Both the position numbers and the translations under genes were made by a program. Source: Parapristionchus giblindavisi (Eukaryota > Nematoda > Chromadorea > Rhabditida > Diplogasteridae). Taken from it: a stretch of DNA of 64,000 nucleotides. Location: assembly GCA_943737045.1 (NCBI GenBank), contig CALSFV010000295.1:196501-260500 (forward strand). The letters are read 5' to 3'. Below, in pieces: positions 54,831 to 64,000 of the stretch. Position 1 is the first letter of the stretch. Each line of letters starts with the position of its first letter. Below the pieces are notes generated by a model that saw only the letters and a list, made by a program, of their open reading frames with translations, was not told where the DNA came from and ran no database searches.

Positions 54831-56295
54831 CTTTCAAAAAAATAGCAGAATGAAGAGTCTGCAGACGTTCCGTTGTCTTCGAATCTGACGTAAACATTTT
54901 TTTGCAAAACGTAAATTGGAATTGGATATGTGTTCGCATGATAGAAGTAGGTCTTCAGATTAACTTTTTGCTCAATTTTACACTTCATGAAATATAATGC
55001 AATTTGACAATACGAATAGAAGTGCTACTCAACGGAGGCTAACCGTAGTAAATTCAATTCGCACCTACTATGGACTTATTATGGGAAAGCTATCTGAACT
55101 ATTCCATTCCTTTCTCATCCGCTATCTTCCCTTGCTTATCCCTACTTTATAGTCATCCGTTCTTCCTCTCTTTTTCTTCCGCCTTTCTTCAATTTCCACT
55201 GACTTTCAAACGGATTAAACTTCCCCTTCTCTTCCTTTTTCCCCTTTCCCTGTCTAGATTCACATCTTCCTTTAGTCAGTGTATTTTATTCTTTTTAGGC
55301 ATTAATAAATGCAAGTAGTATTATTATTACGAATATTAACAAGCTCAAATAAGTCAGGAATATCCTCGCTGTGTAATATTGCTCGGAAATATCCAAGGGA
55401 AGAACGGGTTTAGGAGAGTTCCATTAGCGCGCTAAATTAGATTTAGAAAAAGTACTAATCCAGCGAAAAATGCCAGATATTTATTGAAAGCAGACAATCG
55501 TAAAATTGTATTTAAAAATTTATTTAAAATTTTTTATCTGTATTGCGTTCTCTCATCGTTGCGAATCTTCAATCAACCCTAACAACTACCTTCTTCTTAT
55601 AACGTTTAAAAATTGCTTGTATCTGTGTTTCATCTACTATCATATATTCTTGTCACCGAATTTCTCGTATTACCTCCATACTTATTTTCCGACGTTTGGT
55701 CGGTTCTCCTACGCGATATCACGGAGTATCTTAAAGACACATACAGCAAAACGGAAATTAACGTGACTCATGTCAACAATTCTGTATCATGTACTAGATT
55801 TGACTGTAAACTGGTCGTTGAGACCTAGCGTCATTTTCTACTTCATAGTAAATAAAAATAAAAGCAATATTAATAATTTAGCTTTTTTTAGTTTACCGTA
55901 ATCTAGTGAAACCCAAAGTTGCTTATGTTGAGCATTCGGTTTCGTTTTTGAAGCGAAAATACAACTGTAGGCTAATCATGATTTCTACGCCTAATCATGA
56001 ATCATGATTTTTTATGCATAGATTTGCTCTATTTCTGCACTGAATCGTTCTTTTTTCGGTCTTTTTAATGTTTGTTCCTAGAATCGCGGCCCTTTTCCTA
56101 GAACATGCATCCCTAACTATCGTTGTCCCCCCCTTGCATCTAGCGCTCTGCTAAAGTGCGGATATGCTGTCTAAATTGTTTTGTTTTCACCTATGCGCAC
56201 TTGTATTTGTGCTTTTCCTTGTATTACACCGTACAAACTTATAATTGTACACTATATTTATCGTAATGAAAATAAAAAAAATTGCTTTCGTATTA
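54831..56295. other. Mostly unassigned; one candidate terminal exon
   Basis: A plus frame ending at 55828 reads FLVLPPYLFSDVWSVLLRDI and later NNSVSCTRFDCKLVVET, then TAG. AAATAAAAATAAAAGC with poly(A) signals follows 20 bases on. It looks like a last exon, but I found no upstream exons. The serine/phenylalanine-rich frame at 55070-55318 is low complexity. Confidence 0.3.
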
Positions 56296-57541
56296 TTAGG
56301 TTGAGTCATAAGTCTTGTCGCATTTTGGAGAGGTATGTTTGTGGTATCACTGCTCAGTCGTACGTTATCAATTACCCCGTCCGTTCTGGCAGTAAGTAAG
56401 TCACTACTACCACTCTTTGAGCGTAGTAATGAATTGTACCTACATCGAGTCTAGTAGCTGAAATGCCTCTTCAATTCGTTCCCAGTTTTGTGAACATGTG
56501 ACACGTCACGTTGTTTTCTTCCTATTCTAGCTCAGACATCCCGATGTCCACATCCGCATGGCGGTGGTATACAACACTAAAGCCACTAGTACGCGCACTG
56601 TGCAACATTGCATGAAACGCTTCGAAGAATGGAGTACGATGTCAAAGGTCCGGACGGCCCCCGGGCTGGACTTGGACGTGCTGGAGCATCACGTCCAAGC
56701 GGGCCCCTATGCTACCACCTGTAATATGGCGACGAGTTTTGGGGTAAGCTAACCCACCATCGTTGATTGCCTACAGGATCTTGGCAAGGTCCAGAATTTG
56801 GGTCGATGGTTACCCCACCAACTGTCGGACGAGCAGAAGGATAACCGTGCGGACCAGTGTCTGAATCGAATTTCGTACGCTCGTACAACGGCATGGATCA
56901 TGGCTGGAGATGAAAAGTGGATCCTTTACGACAACATAGTACTCCCGGCTTAGTGGGTTGATTGAGCAGTCCAATTCCATCGCCAAATTCGAACTTCACC
57001 AGAAAAAGAACATACTGTCTGTTTGGTGGGGCAGAGGCTGTGTGGTGTATTTGGAGCTGTTCACACAGGGGTCGACTATTACGGCCGCGGTATACTCTCG
57101 CCAACTACAGACCCTGAAGACCAAGGTCCCCTCCGTTCCCTGGCTGCGCGACCGGATTCACTTCCAGCACGACAACGCCCGACCCCATCTGGCAAGGACG
57201 ACCAAAAAGGTCATGTTGGACATTGACTGGCACGTTGTGCCCCACCCGCCCTACTCGCCCGACTCTTCTCCTCGCGATTACCGCTTGTTTTCCGATATGC
57301 TGCGCACTCTCGGAGGAGTACACTTCAATATCCAGCGGGAGGTCGAAATCTGGCTGACCAACTTCTTTGCCTTCAAGCAGCCGTCCTTCTGGGAGCACAG
57401 TATCCACAAGCTACCCGAACTTTGGAGGAAGTGTGTCGACGCAGATGGCGCTTACTTTGATTGATTTGCTTTTGCCGAGATAAAGTTATTTAAATTTGTT
57501 TAAAGGGCTAAAAATGCGACAAGACTTATGACTCAACCTAA
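56296..57541 (+). mobile_element. mariner-family DNA transposon, decayed
   Basis: Inverted ends TTAGGTTGAGTCATAAGTC and its complement, with TA at 56294-56295 and 57542-57543. Length 1246 bp, usual for a full mariner. The ends are well preserved though the gene is broken. Confidence 0.92.
56558..57464 (+). pseudogene. mariner transposase remnant
   Basis: Transposase pieces lie in different frames. The first catalytic site region GDEKWILYDN is near 56910, followed by a TAG at 56951-56953. The next frame from 56958 has LSVWWGRGCVVYLELF, then HFQHDNARPHLA and PYSPDSSPRDYRLFSDMLRT, which hold the second and third acidic positions of the mariner D,D34D site. The upstream helix-turn-helix region (NTKATSTRTVQHCMKRFEEW) is separated by at least one frameshift near 56750. 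The gene cannot give an active enzyme as it stands. Confidence 0.9.
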
Positions 57542-57543
57542 TA

Positions 57544-59480
57544 CAAAACGAACACTCAATTCGAATACATTTTCCGTATACTATTATTTATTAGTAATCT
57601 TTATCGCAGCAGTATTGTAATGAGAACAGTATATATTTAGTTAGTTAGATTTTATCAAATTTGTACTTTAATGTAATTGAATTGCGTTCGAATGTGGAGA
57701 ATCACAGGGAGAGCAGTTTTATATTTTACTAATTTTTCTAGGAATCTAATTTTAATGATGGAGAACAAAGACAGTAGGGAAATTTCACTAATTCCACAGG
57801 AATCAGCGTATGGGCGTAGATCTTTGGGCGTACAGAGAACAGATAGATAGACATAACCGTAAATGATGACTGTAGTCTCTAGTTCGGATGAGTCCCAGGA
57901 CAATGCGAAAATAGACAGGATTAAGTCCACATAGAAAAAAATGTAATGAGGGATTATCGGGGGTAGACAAGGGACGGAAAATAGACGATGCTTAATGACA
58001 TGAGGGAAAGGAGTATCTTGGAATCGGGTGTAGTTTGTTCATACATTTCGGATGTTAATAATAATAATGATAATATACTTTATGCGGAGCCAAAGAAAGG
58101 TATAATTTCTGATAGACTATTGATAGGTAATATACCTTTCAATAGTCTTCTGCTTTTTCTGTCTAGCGTGCGGTCGGTCAGACATTGTTCTCCATTGGAC
58201 CTTTGTCGTCTATCCCTTCCCTCGTCTATTCCATCAACAGATAAGGAACCCAGTTGGATCCCCTCCTAGAAGGTGTTTGGAAAGCCGGGAGGTGTATTTC
58301 CTTCTTCATGCAGCCACTTCGGACGGAGCTTCTACCGCTACGTGGGTTGTTAACTTCAATAGAGTACGCATACATACGATATATTATGATAACTACTACA
58401 TGTTTCCAGTGAAACAGTGAAACATGTAGTTTCCCATTCTCGGAAAATAAGTAAAACGAAGAGATTTTCCTTAGTTTTTATTTTGCTGTTTTGAACCGAG
58501 CAAATCTGAACTTTTTGTTGTTTGACGCAACGCAATGGCAGAAGTGTCAATCACAGAGTAACGAAAGAAAAGATATAATCATCCTCTCCTCTCACCGATA
58601 AAACAGCAAATAACGTATGGATTTTCACTACTGCTATCGCATCAACACGTCAATTCCAACGCATCTTGAAGCTTTACATTTCGTGTCACTTTTTGCAGCT
58701 CGTTATTATGTTCGGTACTAGGTCGGATGAGAACCCTATGAATAAGAACCGACTGGATGAAAACTATTTGCATATGAGAACTATTGCATATACATGCGCT
58801 AATGAATAGACATTTTTTTTCATTCCATGATTGCCATCCGATTTAGCGCCATATTTTCATATCTAAAAAAAAACTTTATTGTTCACAACCTTTTCCTATT
58901 CACGATGTTCTCGATGCTTCTTATCGGAATTTTCTTCAATTTAGTTATATTGTAGCGTCGTGGAAAAAACATGCGAAAACACAGGAAATGAGTTCTTCAT
59001 TTGATTTCTTCTCTGAATACTAATCTAAATTCTCCGATATTTTATGCATGTATTATGCCGCATTCCCAGTTGACAGGGTCAGAGTATTTCTATAATTGAA
59101 AGTGGAATTTTCCTAGTGTACTTCATGATCTACTGTCGTTCAAAAACCACAAAGCAGATCGGAGCGGAAATGAGTAGGACATGGAATATTTGGGGGATTG
59201 GGACTATTTTTGATAGTCGTCCGTCCAGTCAGCAACAAGTTAATTTTTAAGCCCGCTCTTTTTATTCAATTGTCCGACCACCAGCCGTTCCTTTCTCTTG
59301 AATATTCAATGAATCCTAATGAATAATGCCTCGTGTAGGAGAGCGCGTGGTTCCGAAATAATTAATAGCCACGAGGGAATAAATGAAGAAGAGTTTTAAT
59401 ATGTAATATGAAATTGAGAGAGGCGGGTTGGTTGAGCATGGAACATAGAGTGTTGGGTTACAGGAAAGATGAGATCCATG
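57544..59480. other. Intergenic; dispersed repeats only
   Basis: 58243-58352 (GGAACCCAGTTGGATCCCCT ... GTGGGTTGTTAACTTCAA) is a copy of the repeat at 19976-20235 in the giant palindrome. 58714-58806 (GGTCGGATGAGAACCC ...) is an inverted relative of 60400-60520. No gene seen. Confidence 0.6.
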
Positions 59481-59511
59481 TGAGAGAGAGAGGGAGAGAG
59501 GGAGAGAGAGG

Positions 59512-59559
<48 letters not shown>

Positions 59560-59590
59560 GGAGAGAGAGAGGGAGAGAGAAGGAGAGTGA

Positions 59591-59678
<88 letters not shown>
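59481..59678. repeat. (GA)n microsatellite
   Basis: About 200 bases of near-perfect GA with G insertions. Frames here are low complexity. Confidence 0.95.
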
Positions 59679-59680
<2 letters not shown>

Positions 59681-59883
59681 CATAGTAGATAGAATGTTGA
59701 TGGACAAAAAATAGTCGGAAATGCCACAGGTTGGGTAGAAAACACGGATATGATTTCTTATTTTTGCTACTTCTCTTAATTTTTATCTCTATTTTTCATG
59801 CTCTCTATGATTTTCATTTCTCCCTGTCTCCTTCTCGCTCTCTCCACCCTCTACATTCTTTGAATGCGTTAATGATGGCCTAA

Positions 59884-59996
59884 AATTACCGGGTTCTACC
59901 CGAAAGGGGAATTGGTAGTGATCGAGATGACTGGCCTTGCAGTGATCACCCGCAGTACTTCGTGTGCCTTGAATAACGGGTTGTACCTCTTACCTT
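59884..59996 (-). repeat. Dispersed repeat, also at 20303-20400 and 46737-46803
   Basis: GTGATCACCCGCAGTACTTCGTGTGCCTTGAATAACGGGTTG matches the other copies in reverse orientation. Ends not resolved. Confidence 0.7.
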
Positions 59997-61055
59997 TACC
60001 TTTACTCGAGAAGCGATACTTGGACACGGACACAGCTCGTTTTCAGTTTCAAATAGATTTCCGGTACACGAGTACTCGACTTTATGAATAGCAATGTGTG
60101 TTTTCATTACAGAACAAGTGCACGCCACTGTATATGAAAATTATTTATATCCCCATCCATACATCGCACAAATGCGGTTGATAGAACAGAAAAAAAAGCT
60201 TCGCAATTCTTCTCATGATGTAGTTTGATTTTTTAAATTGTTTTTGATTGTAGAAAGTATAGATGTTAATTTCTCACAACGTTTCGGCGATAATCTCATC
60301 AGTTGAAAATTAACAATCATCCGTCCTGTCTTTTGGCTTGAAAAGAACAAAACCAACAACTGCGGTTGCTACTTCTCGAATGGATGCAGTAGATCGGGCG
60401 AGAAGAGACTAGATGACAACTATTTGCATACTTTGTTTATCCATTATCACTTGCGTGCCATATGCAAATAGCTCTCATCAAGTCGGTTCTCGTTCAACGG
60501 TTCTCATCCGACCTACTTCCCCAATGGACTGTTCAAAGTCGCTAAACAAAAACAAAAAAAGGATGTATTTTTTCAATGGTTCTGTCCACTTTCGCTATTA
60601 TCCTATGCGCCTCAAAGACCAGCGGTAATAGTTACATTGTGTTTTCACGACGAATAATACATTGTTCCCGGTCGTTGGTTCACTCCAGTACGGCTAATTG
60701 TTGACGCTAACATCCCCGCGTTCTGAATAATGTAATTTGCTTTGAGTTATTTATTCCTCTTTTCGTGTAATTATTGATGGTAGGCGAGGTATTTTTGGAC
60801 GGTTTCAGTTCTCCCACGAACATCCGTGACACATCTTCATACACGAAGAAGGAACACTGCTAGTGATAATTAATGTGAAGTAAAATATATCAAAGCATGC
60901 AAACGTACTCTAGTAATATTATAACATGCAATATAAAACTAGTTAAGGCCCCGCTGTTTCGGCCAGGGGTTCTAGACAGCGGAACCCTACTCAGTGGTGT
61001 TGGCCATCTTCATCTTCAGTTGTGGGATGTACCTGTACCTTTCTGTTAATACCGT
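59997..61055. other. Intergenic; one palindromic repeat
   Basis: 60400-60520 is palindromic (CTAGATGACAACTATTTGCAT ... ATGCAAATAGCTCTCATCAAG) and relates to 58714-58806. The 71-codon frame starting at 60413 lies largely inside it. Confidence 0.5.
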
Positions 61056-61172
61056 CTTGTAGAGCGGAGAGTTTCAGATTATTTTGAGGTGTTTGAATAT
61101 ACTCTCTCGCTTTATTTCTCTGAGAGGGAATGTTACCAGAACGGAGAGCAATAATAGCTGTAGGCGTGCCTT
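61056..61172. mobile_element. GGGTGTGCCTTTAAA-family MITE
   Basis: GAGCGGAGAGTTTCAGATTA through CTCTCTCGCTTTATTTCTCT to GGCGTGCCTTTAAAA. Confidence 0.6.
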
Positions 61173-61412
61173 TAAAATCCTTCCTTGAGAGTCATCCGAT
61201 ATGACAGCTTCAACTTTGACGGCGAACATTTGAAAACACATCGTTCTTTAAGAAAATATACTAATTCTTCGAATGAAAGTATCGTCATTTTCATATTGCA
61301 CTTATGATAGGACCAAACATTTTTAAATTGGTCAAACCTTTCCGAGTGACTGTTGTAGTCTCCAATTTGAATCGTCAGCCGGCACATCGTTGAATACGCG
61401 CAATGAGACATG

Positions 61413-61512
61413 TAAAGTCCAGCCCGAGTTAATTTGAAACTCTTCGCTCTCGTTTTGTTTCTCTAGGAGAGCTTTTCCAGAGTGGAGGTTTCAAATTATC
61501 CGTGGTCGCGTT
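61413..61512. mobile_element. GGGTGTGCCTTTAAA-family MITE
   Basis: CCAGCCCGAGTTAATTTGAA and GAGGTTTCAAATTATCCGTGG, inverted around a TTTGTTTCTCTAGGAGAGC loop. Confidence 0.6.
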
Positions 61513-61691
61513 TTAATAAATTCAAAATGAGTAGAGTGTGCACTGGATGTTTTCCTCTCAGTTTTCGTTCTATTCTTGTCAATTTTTTTCAAGATCATAT
61601 GTTGACGCAAATTTCTCGAGATTGTATACCAAACACGATATTACGATTTCTCACTACAATGTTCAAGCTCACAGGGAGCGCCAAAGTATCG

Positions 61692-61830
61692 GCACTACTT
61701 CAGAATAGGGTACCAGTCCAAAATAATAGTATAAATGTCTAATTTAAACGTCCTTTCAATGCTGTTTATTTCATTTTTCATATCATTTTGGACTTGCCCG
61801 ATGTTATGGTACCCTATTCTGAAGTAGTGC
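61692..61830. mobile_element. Short palindromic MITE, 139 bp
   Basis: GCACTACTTCAGAATAGGGTACC and its complement at the two ends. GTATCG is found just left and about 4 bases right of the element. Confidence 0.7.
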
Positions 61831-62051
61831 CCTGGTATCGTATGATTGTATCTCTATTTTATCTTATGGTATCTTTGAACGCCAAGTATTAGAGTGCGTT
61901 TCTATGTCGTTCTGGCTTTTAAAGTCATGAGAACGTCGACTGCTTTCGACATACTATTTCCTCTCGAAGGAGTACGATCGTGACTGAGAACAACTGAACT
62001 GTGTTTGAAATGAATAATGATAATAACGGTCCCCTTGGGACTTATTAATCT

Positions 62052-62367
62052 TTAGAGGGAGAGTAACCATTGTCAAATGCAGTATGTTAATTCCCCCTGG
62101 AAAAGGGCACCTCATGAGGTGCAGACTCTCACCACGAAGCACATCTCTCCTGTATTGAAAATTTGAATCAATTAGTGTAGGGAAATCTCTCAAGATATGC
62201 AAGATCAGGAGGAATGAGAGAACATATGAACGCATTCAATAACTTTTGCATTCCCATGTATGCAAATCTTACTAAATGTGTTTGATTATTACCACCATTG
62301 TAACGTCGTGGTGAGAGTCCCCACGAGTTAAACGCGTATATTGACAAAGGTTACTCTCCCTTTAAAG
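62052..62367. mobile_element. Palindromic element, about 316 bp, TTTAAAG-type ends
   Basis: TTTAGAGGGAGAGTAACC at the left and GGTTACTCTCCCTTTAAA at the right; inner GACTCTCACCACG also inverted. The tips resemble the CTCTCAATGG MITE family. Confidence 0.7.
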
Positions 62368-62860
62368 GCGAGAGATAATTGGAAAATCTCCGCACTGGCA
62401 ATGATCTCTCGCTTTCATTGGTTACGAGAGAATTTTGCCAGAGAAAAAAATTAAAGCTAGAAAGACGTATTTTGAAGAGAGATTGTCTGTTTTGGTCCGT
62501 TTCAATCCTCAAGGAAGAGTGTTGCCAAAACGACACACTGTCGAACACAAAGCACGCTATAAAAAGAGCAAAGCAAAGACTCTCTCCCTCTCCCTCCCTC
62601 TCTCCCTCTCTCTTCTTCTCATTCTCTATCCGAATTCGAATACTCTCTCGTTTGTCTGGTGGACGAAATCGGTTTTAATTATCGCACGGATTACCGTCTG
62701 GGCTTTCGTTATAATTGTAAGCACTCTATAAGTCCTTCGCCACCCACTCTGAAACACACACATTCTGGTACTTCTGCAATGTCATTATAGGTTTTTTGCG
62801 AGAGAGCGAGAGAGTATGGCTAGAGATACTAAACGAAGTAAGTCTAGCGTTTCTCACCTT
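62360..62860. mobile_element. Two degenerate GGGTGTGCCTTTAAA-family MITEs
   Basis: 62360-62460 (CTCCGCACTGGCAATGATCTCTC, GAGAGAATTTTGCCAGAG) and 62795-62840 (GCGAGAGAGCGAGAGAGTATGG). Between them is CTCTCCCTCTCCC low-complexity sequence. Confidence 0.5.
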
Positions 62861-63404
62861 TTGAAATCGTTCACGAAGGACCGGGAGAGACTGGGGACAC
62901 TACACACAACATTTCTCTACCACGGGGAGAGCAAACATTGAAAATTTGGGAAAAAATGTCAAAACAGGGCCGCTGCGCATCCTCTTCTGTAACAGCATGA
63001 TCTCAAAAGGGTCTGGTGATGGTACAAGGTTCGTCTCCCACGTCTCATATGTTATTCTATCTATCGTGAGCTGAATTGAGCCAATTGTCTATCCCTTCAG
63101 GAAATAACAGGCCTTACTATCTCTAGGTCTCTTTTTCCGCGCACCCTATCTCCGCTTCCCCTTCTTCATCTTAGCCTCACTCACTCTTCATCTTTCTGTA
63201 CCACTCTACCTATTTACTTCTCTATCTCTCCCTCTCCCATATCCTTCTCTCTCAGATTTTTTCTCGTTTTTCTCAGTCTCCCTCGGCCTCTCTGCCTATA
63301 TCCATAAAGCCGTTTCCCCATCATCCATCTTCTTCGTTTGTCTGATGAGTCTTTGTTGTCTGACTAGTGAGACAGAAAATGAAGCGTTTTTTCATCATTC
63401 TGTT
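62861..63404. other. No gene seen; CT-rich patches
   Basis: Pyrimidine-rich DNA with no supported frame. Confidence 0.5.
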
Positions 63405-63490
63405 TACGTTATCTCTCGTTTTCTTTGTCTACGAGAGAGTATTGCCAGATCGGTGTGTAGAATTAGACGTTGTTGTGCCTTTAAAAGATA
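63405..63490. mobile_element. GGGTGTGCCTTTAAA-family MITE, partial
   Basis: TATCTCTCGTTTTCTTTGTCTACGAGAGAGTATTGCCAG and a TTGTGCCTTTAAAAG end. Confidence 0.6.
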
Positions 63491-63534
63491 TATATTTGAT
63501 TGTATTCTACTTTCTGCGTTTTCGTTATAATATA

Positions 63535-63838
63535 CTCCGGTGTTCTTTTTTTTTGTCCGTGGGGTGCGCCGTGGGCAGCACCACGGTGTGGGACTAGGGC
63601 GCACCCCACGGGATTTGGCCTCTAGACGGCGTACCCCACGGGATTTATAAAGGGCGTGCGCCATGGTGTGGAATGAGCGGCGTGCCCCACGGGATAAATG
63701 AAAGGCGTGCCCCATGGTGTGGAATGAACGGTGTGCCCCACGGAATTTGAGGTCCACACCCTAGATCTCGTGGGGTGCGCCCTAGTCCCACACCGTGGTG
63801 CTGCCCACGGCGCACCCCACGGACAAAAAATACCGGAG
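63535..63838. mobile_element. GC-rich fold-back MITE, 304 bp, TA target duplication
   Basis: CTCCGGTGTTCTTTTTTT at the left and its near-complement ending ATACCGGAG, flanked by TA (63533-63534, 63839-63840). Inside, a module with GGCGTGCCCCACGG / GTGTGGAATGA recurs about four times. Minus-strand frames here (63404-63933) repeat that module and are not genes. Confidence 0.85.
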
Positions 63839-63840
63839 TA

Positions 63841-64000
63841 ATTGGACACGTATGATATGTTTCCTTTTTTCCTGGATCTTCCGTAATGTGCTAAAGCAAA
63901 AAAAATGAAAAAGAAGCGTGAATGTTTTGTCAAAGAGATCTCATATCTTTTCCTTCAACAATTTTTGATCACTAGTGACAATTTGAACTTTACCGTACGT
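63841..64000. other. Right edge, nothing recognised
   Basis: AT-rich sequence without features. Confidence 0.6.

Noticed and set aside
55070..55318. 82-codon plus frame as a secreted protein
   Set aside because: Composition is dominated by S, F and L from a pyrimidine-rich stretch; no start context or splice signals.
59396..59745. Long SLSLSL frames and an RERE frame on the opposite strand
   Set aside because: Translation of a (GA)n microsatellite.
63404..63933. Minus-strand frames of 103 and 117 codons with internal repeats
   Set aside because: They translate the repeated GC-rich module of a fold-back MITE.

Overview
The window looks like AT-rich nuclear DNA from a nematode. The decodable genes have short GT-AG introns, often with TTTCAG-like acceptors. 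They encode nematode-typical small secreted proteins: a multi-ShK-domain protein, a GPI-anchored Ly6/three-finger protein and a secreted protein with MIG-18-like fibronectin-type-I domains. One coding start sits right behind a likely trans-splice acceptor. The species cannot be named from the sequence. Most of the window is mobile DNA, much of it palindromic.

Layout. 1-2571: an intact LINE ORF2 (endonuclease plus reverse transcriptase, minus strand, running off the left edge) and its ORF1, fused to the tail of a host gene. 2519-14949 (block A) and 34976-46440 (block B) are direct copies of one segment. Each has an Fn1-like secreted-protein gene on the minus strand, followed by two degenerate tandem units. 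The block A gene is a pseudogene. The block B gene has an intact-looking five-exon structure, but a young LTR retrotransposon (35909-39494) splits exon 2. That element has identical 247-bp LTRs and one long gag-protease-integrase ORF with reverse transcriptase and RNase H cleanly missing.

14950-34245: a 19.3-kb composite fold-back. Its outer tips are inverted and hAT-like. Inside are inverted arrays of a 29-bp satellite and a near-perfect inner palindrome of about 9 kb, centred near 21.84 kb. Two more elements are nested in the right half: a 1.85-kb TA-flanked fold-back whose empty site survives in the left arm, and a 2.67-kb element carrying a 41-bp satellite with a 410-bp higher-order repeat.

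46.4-64 kb: two complete host genes on the plus strand, the ShK gene (eight exons) and the Ly6-like gene (four exons). Their introns carry small palindromic MITEs, several ending 10-25 nt before a splice acceptor. Beyond them lie a fold-back element flanked by TAA with inverted tRNA-like A/B-box segments, a decayed mariner transposon, GA microsatellites and more MITEs.

Because the segment is duplicated (A/B, and left/right palindrome arms), several insertions can be read directly against an empty site, and the order of events is partly visible. The three decodable gene families all encode secreted or surface proteins. No operon or multi-gene defence system is evident.
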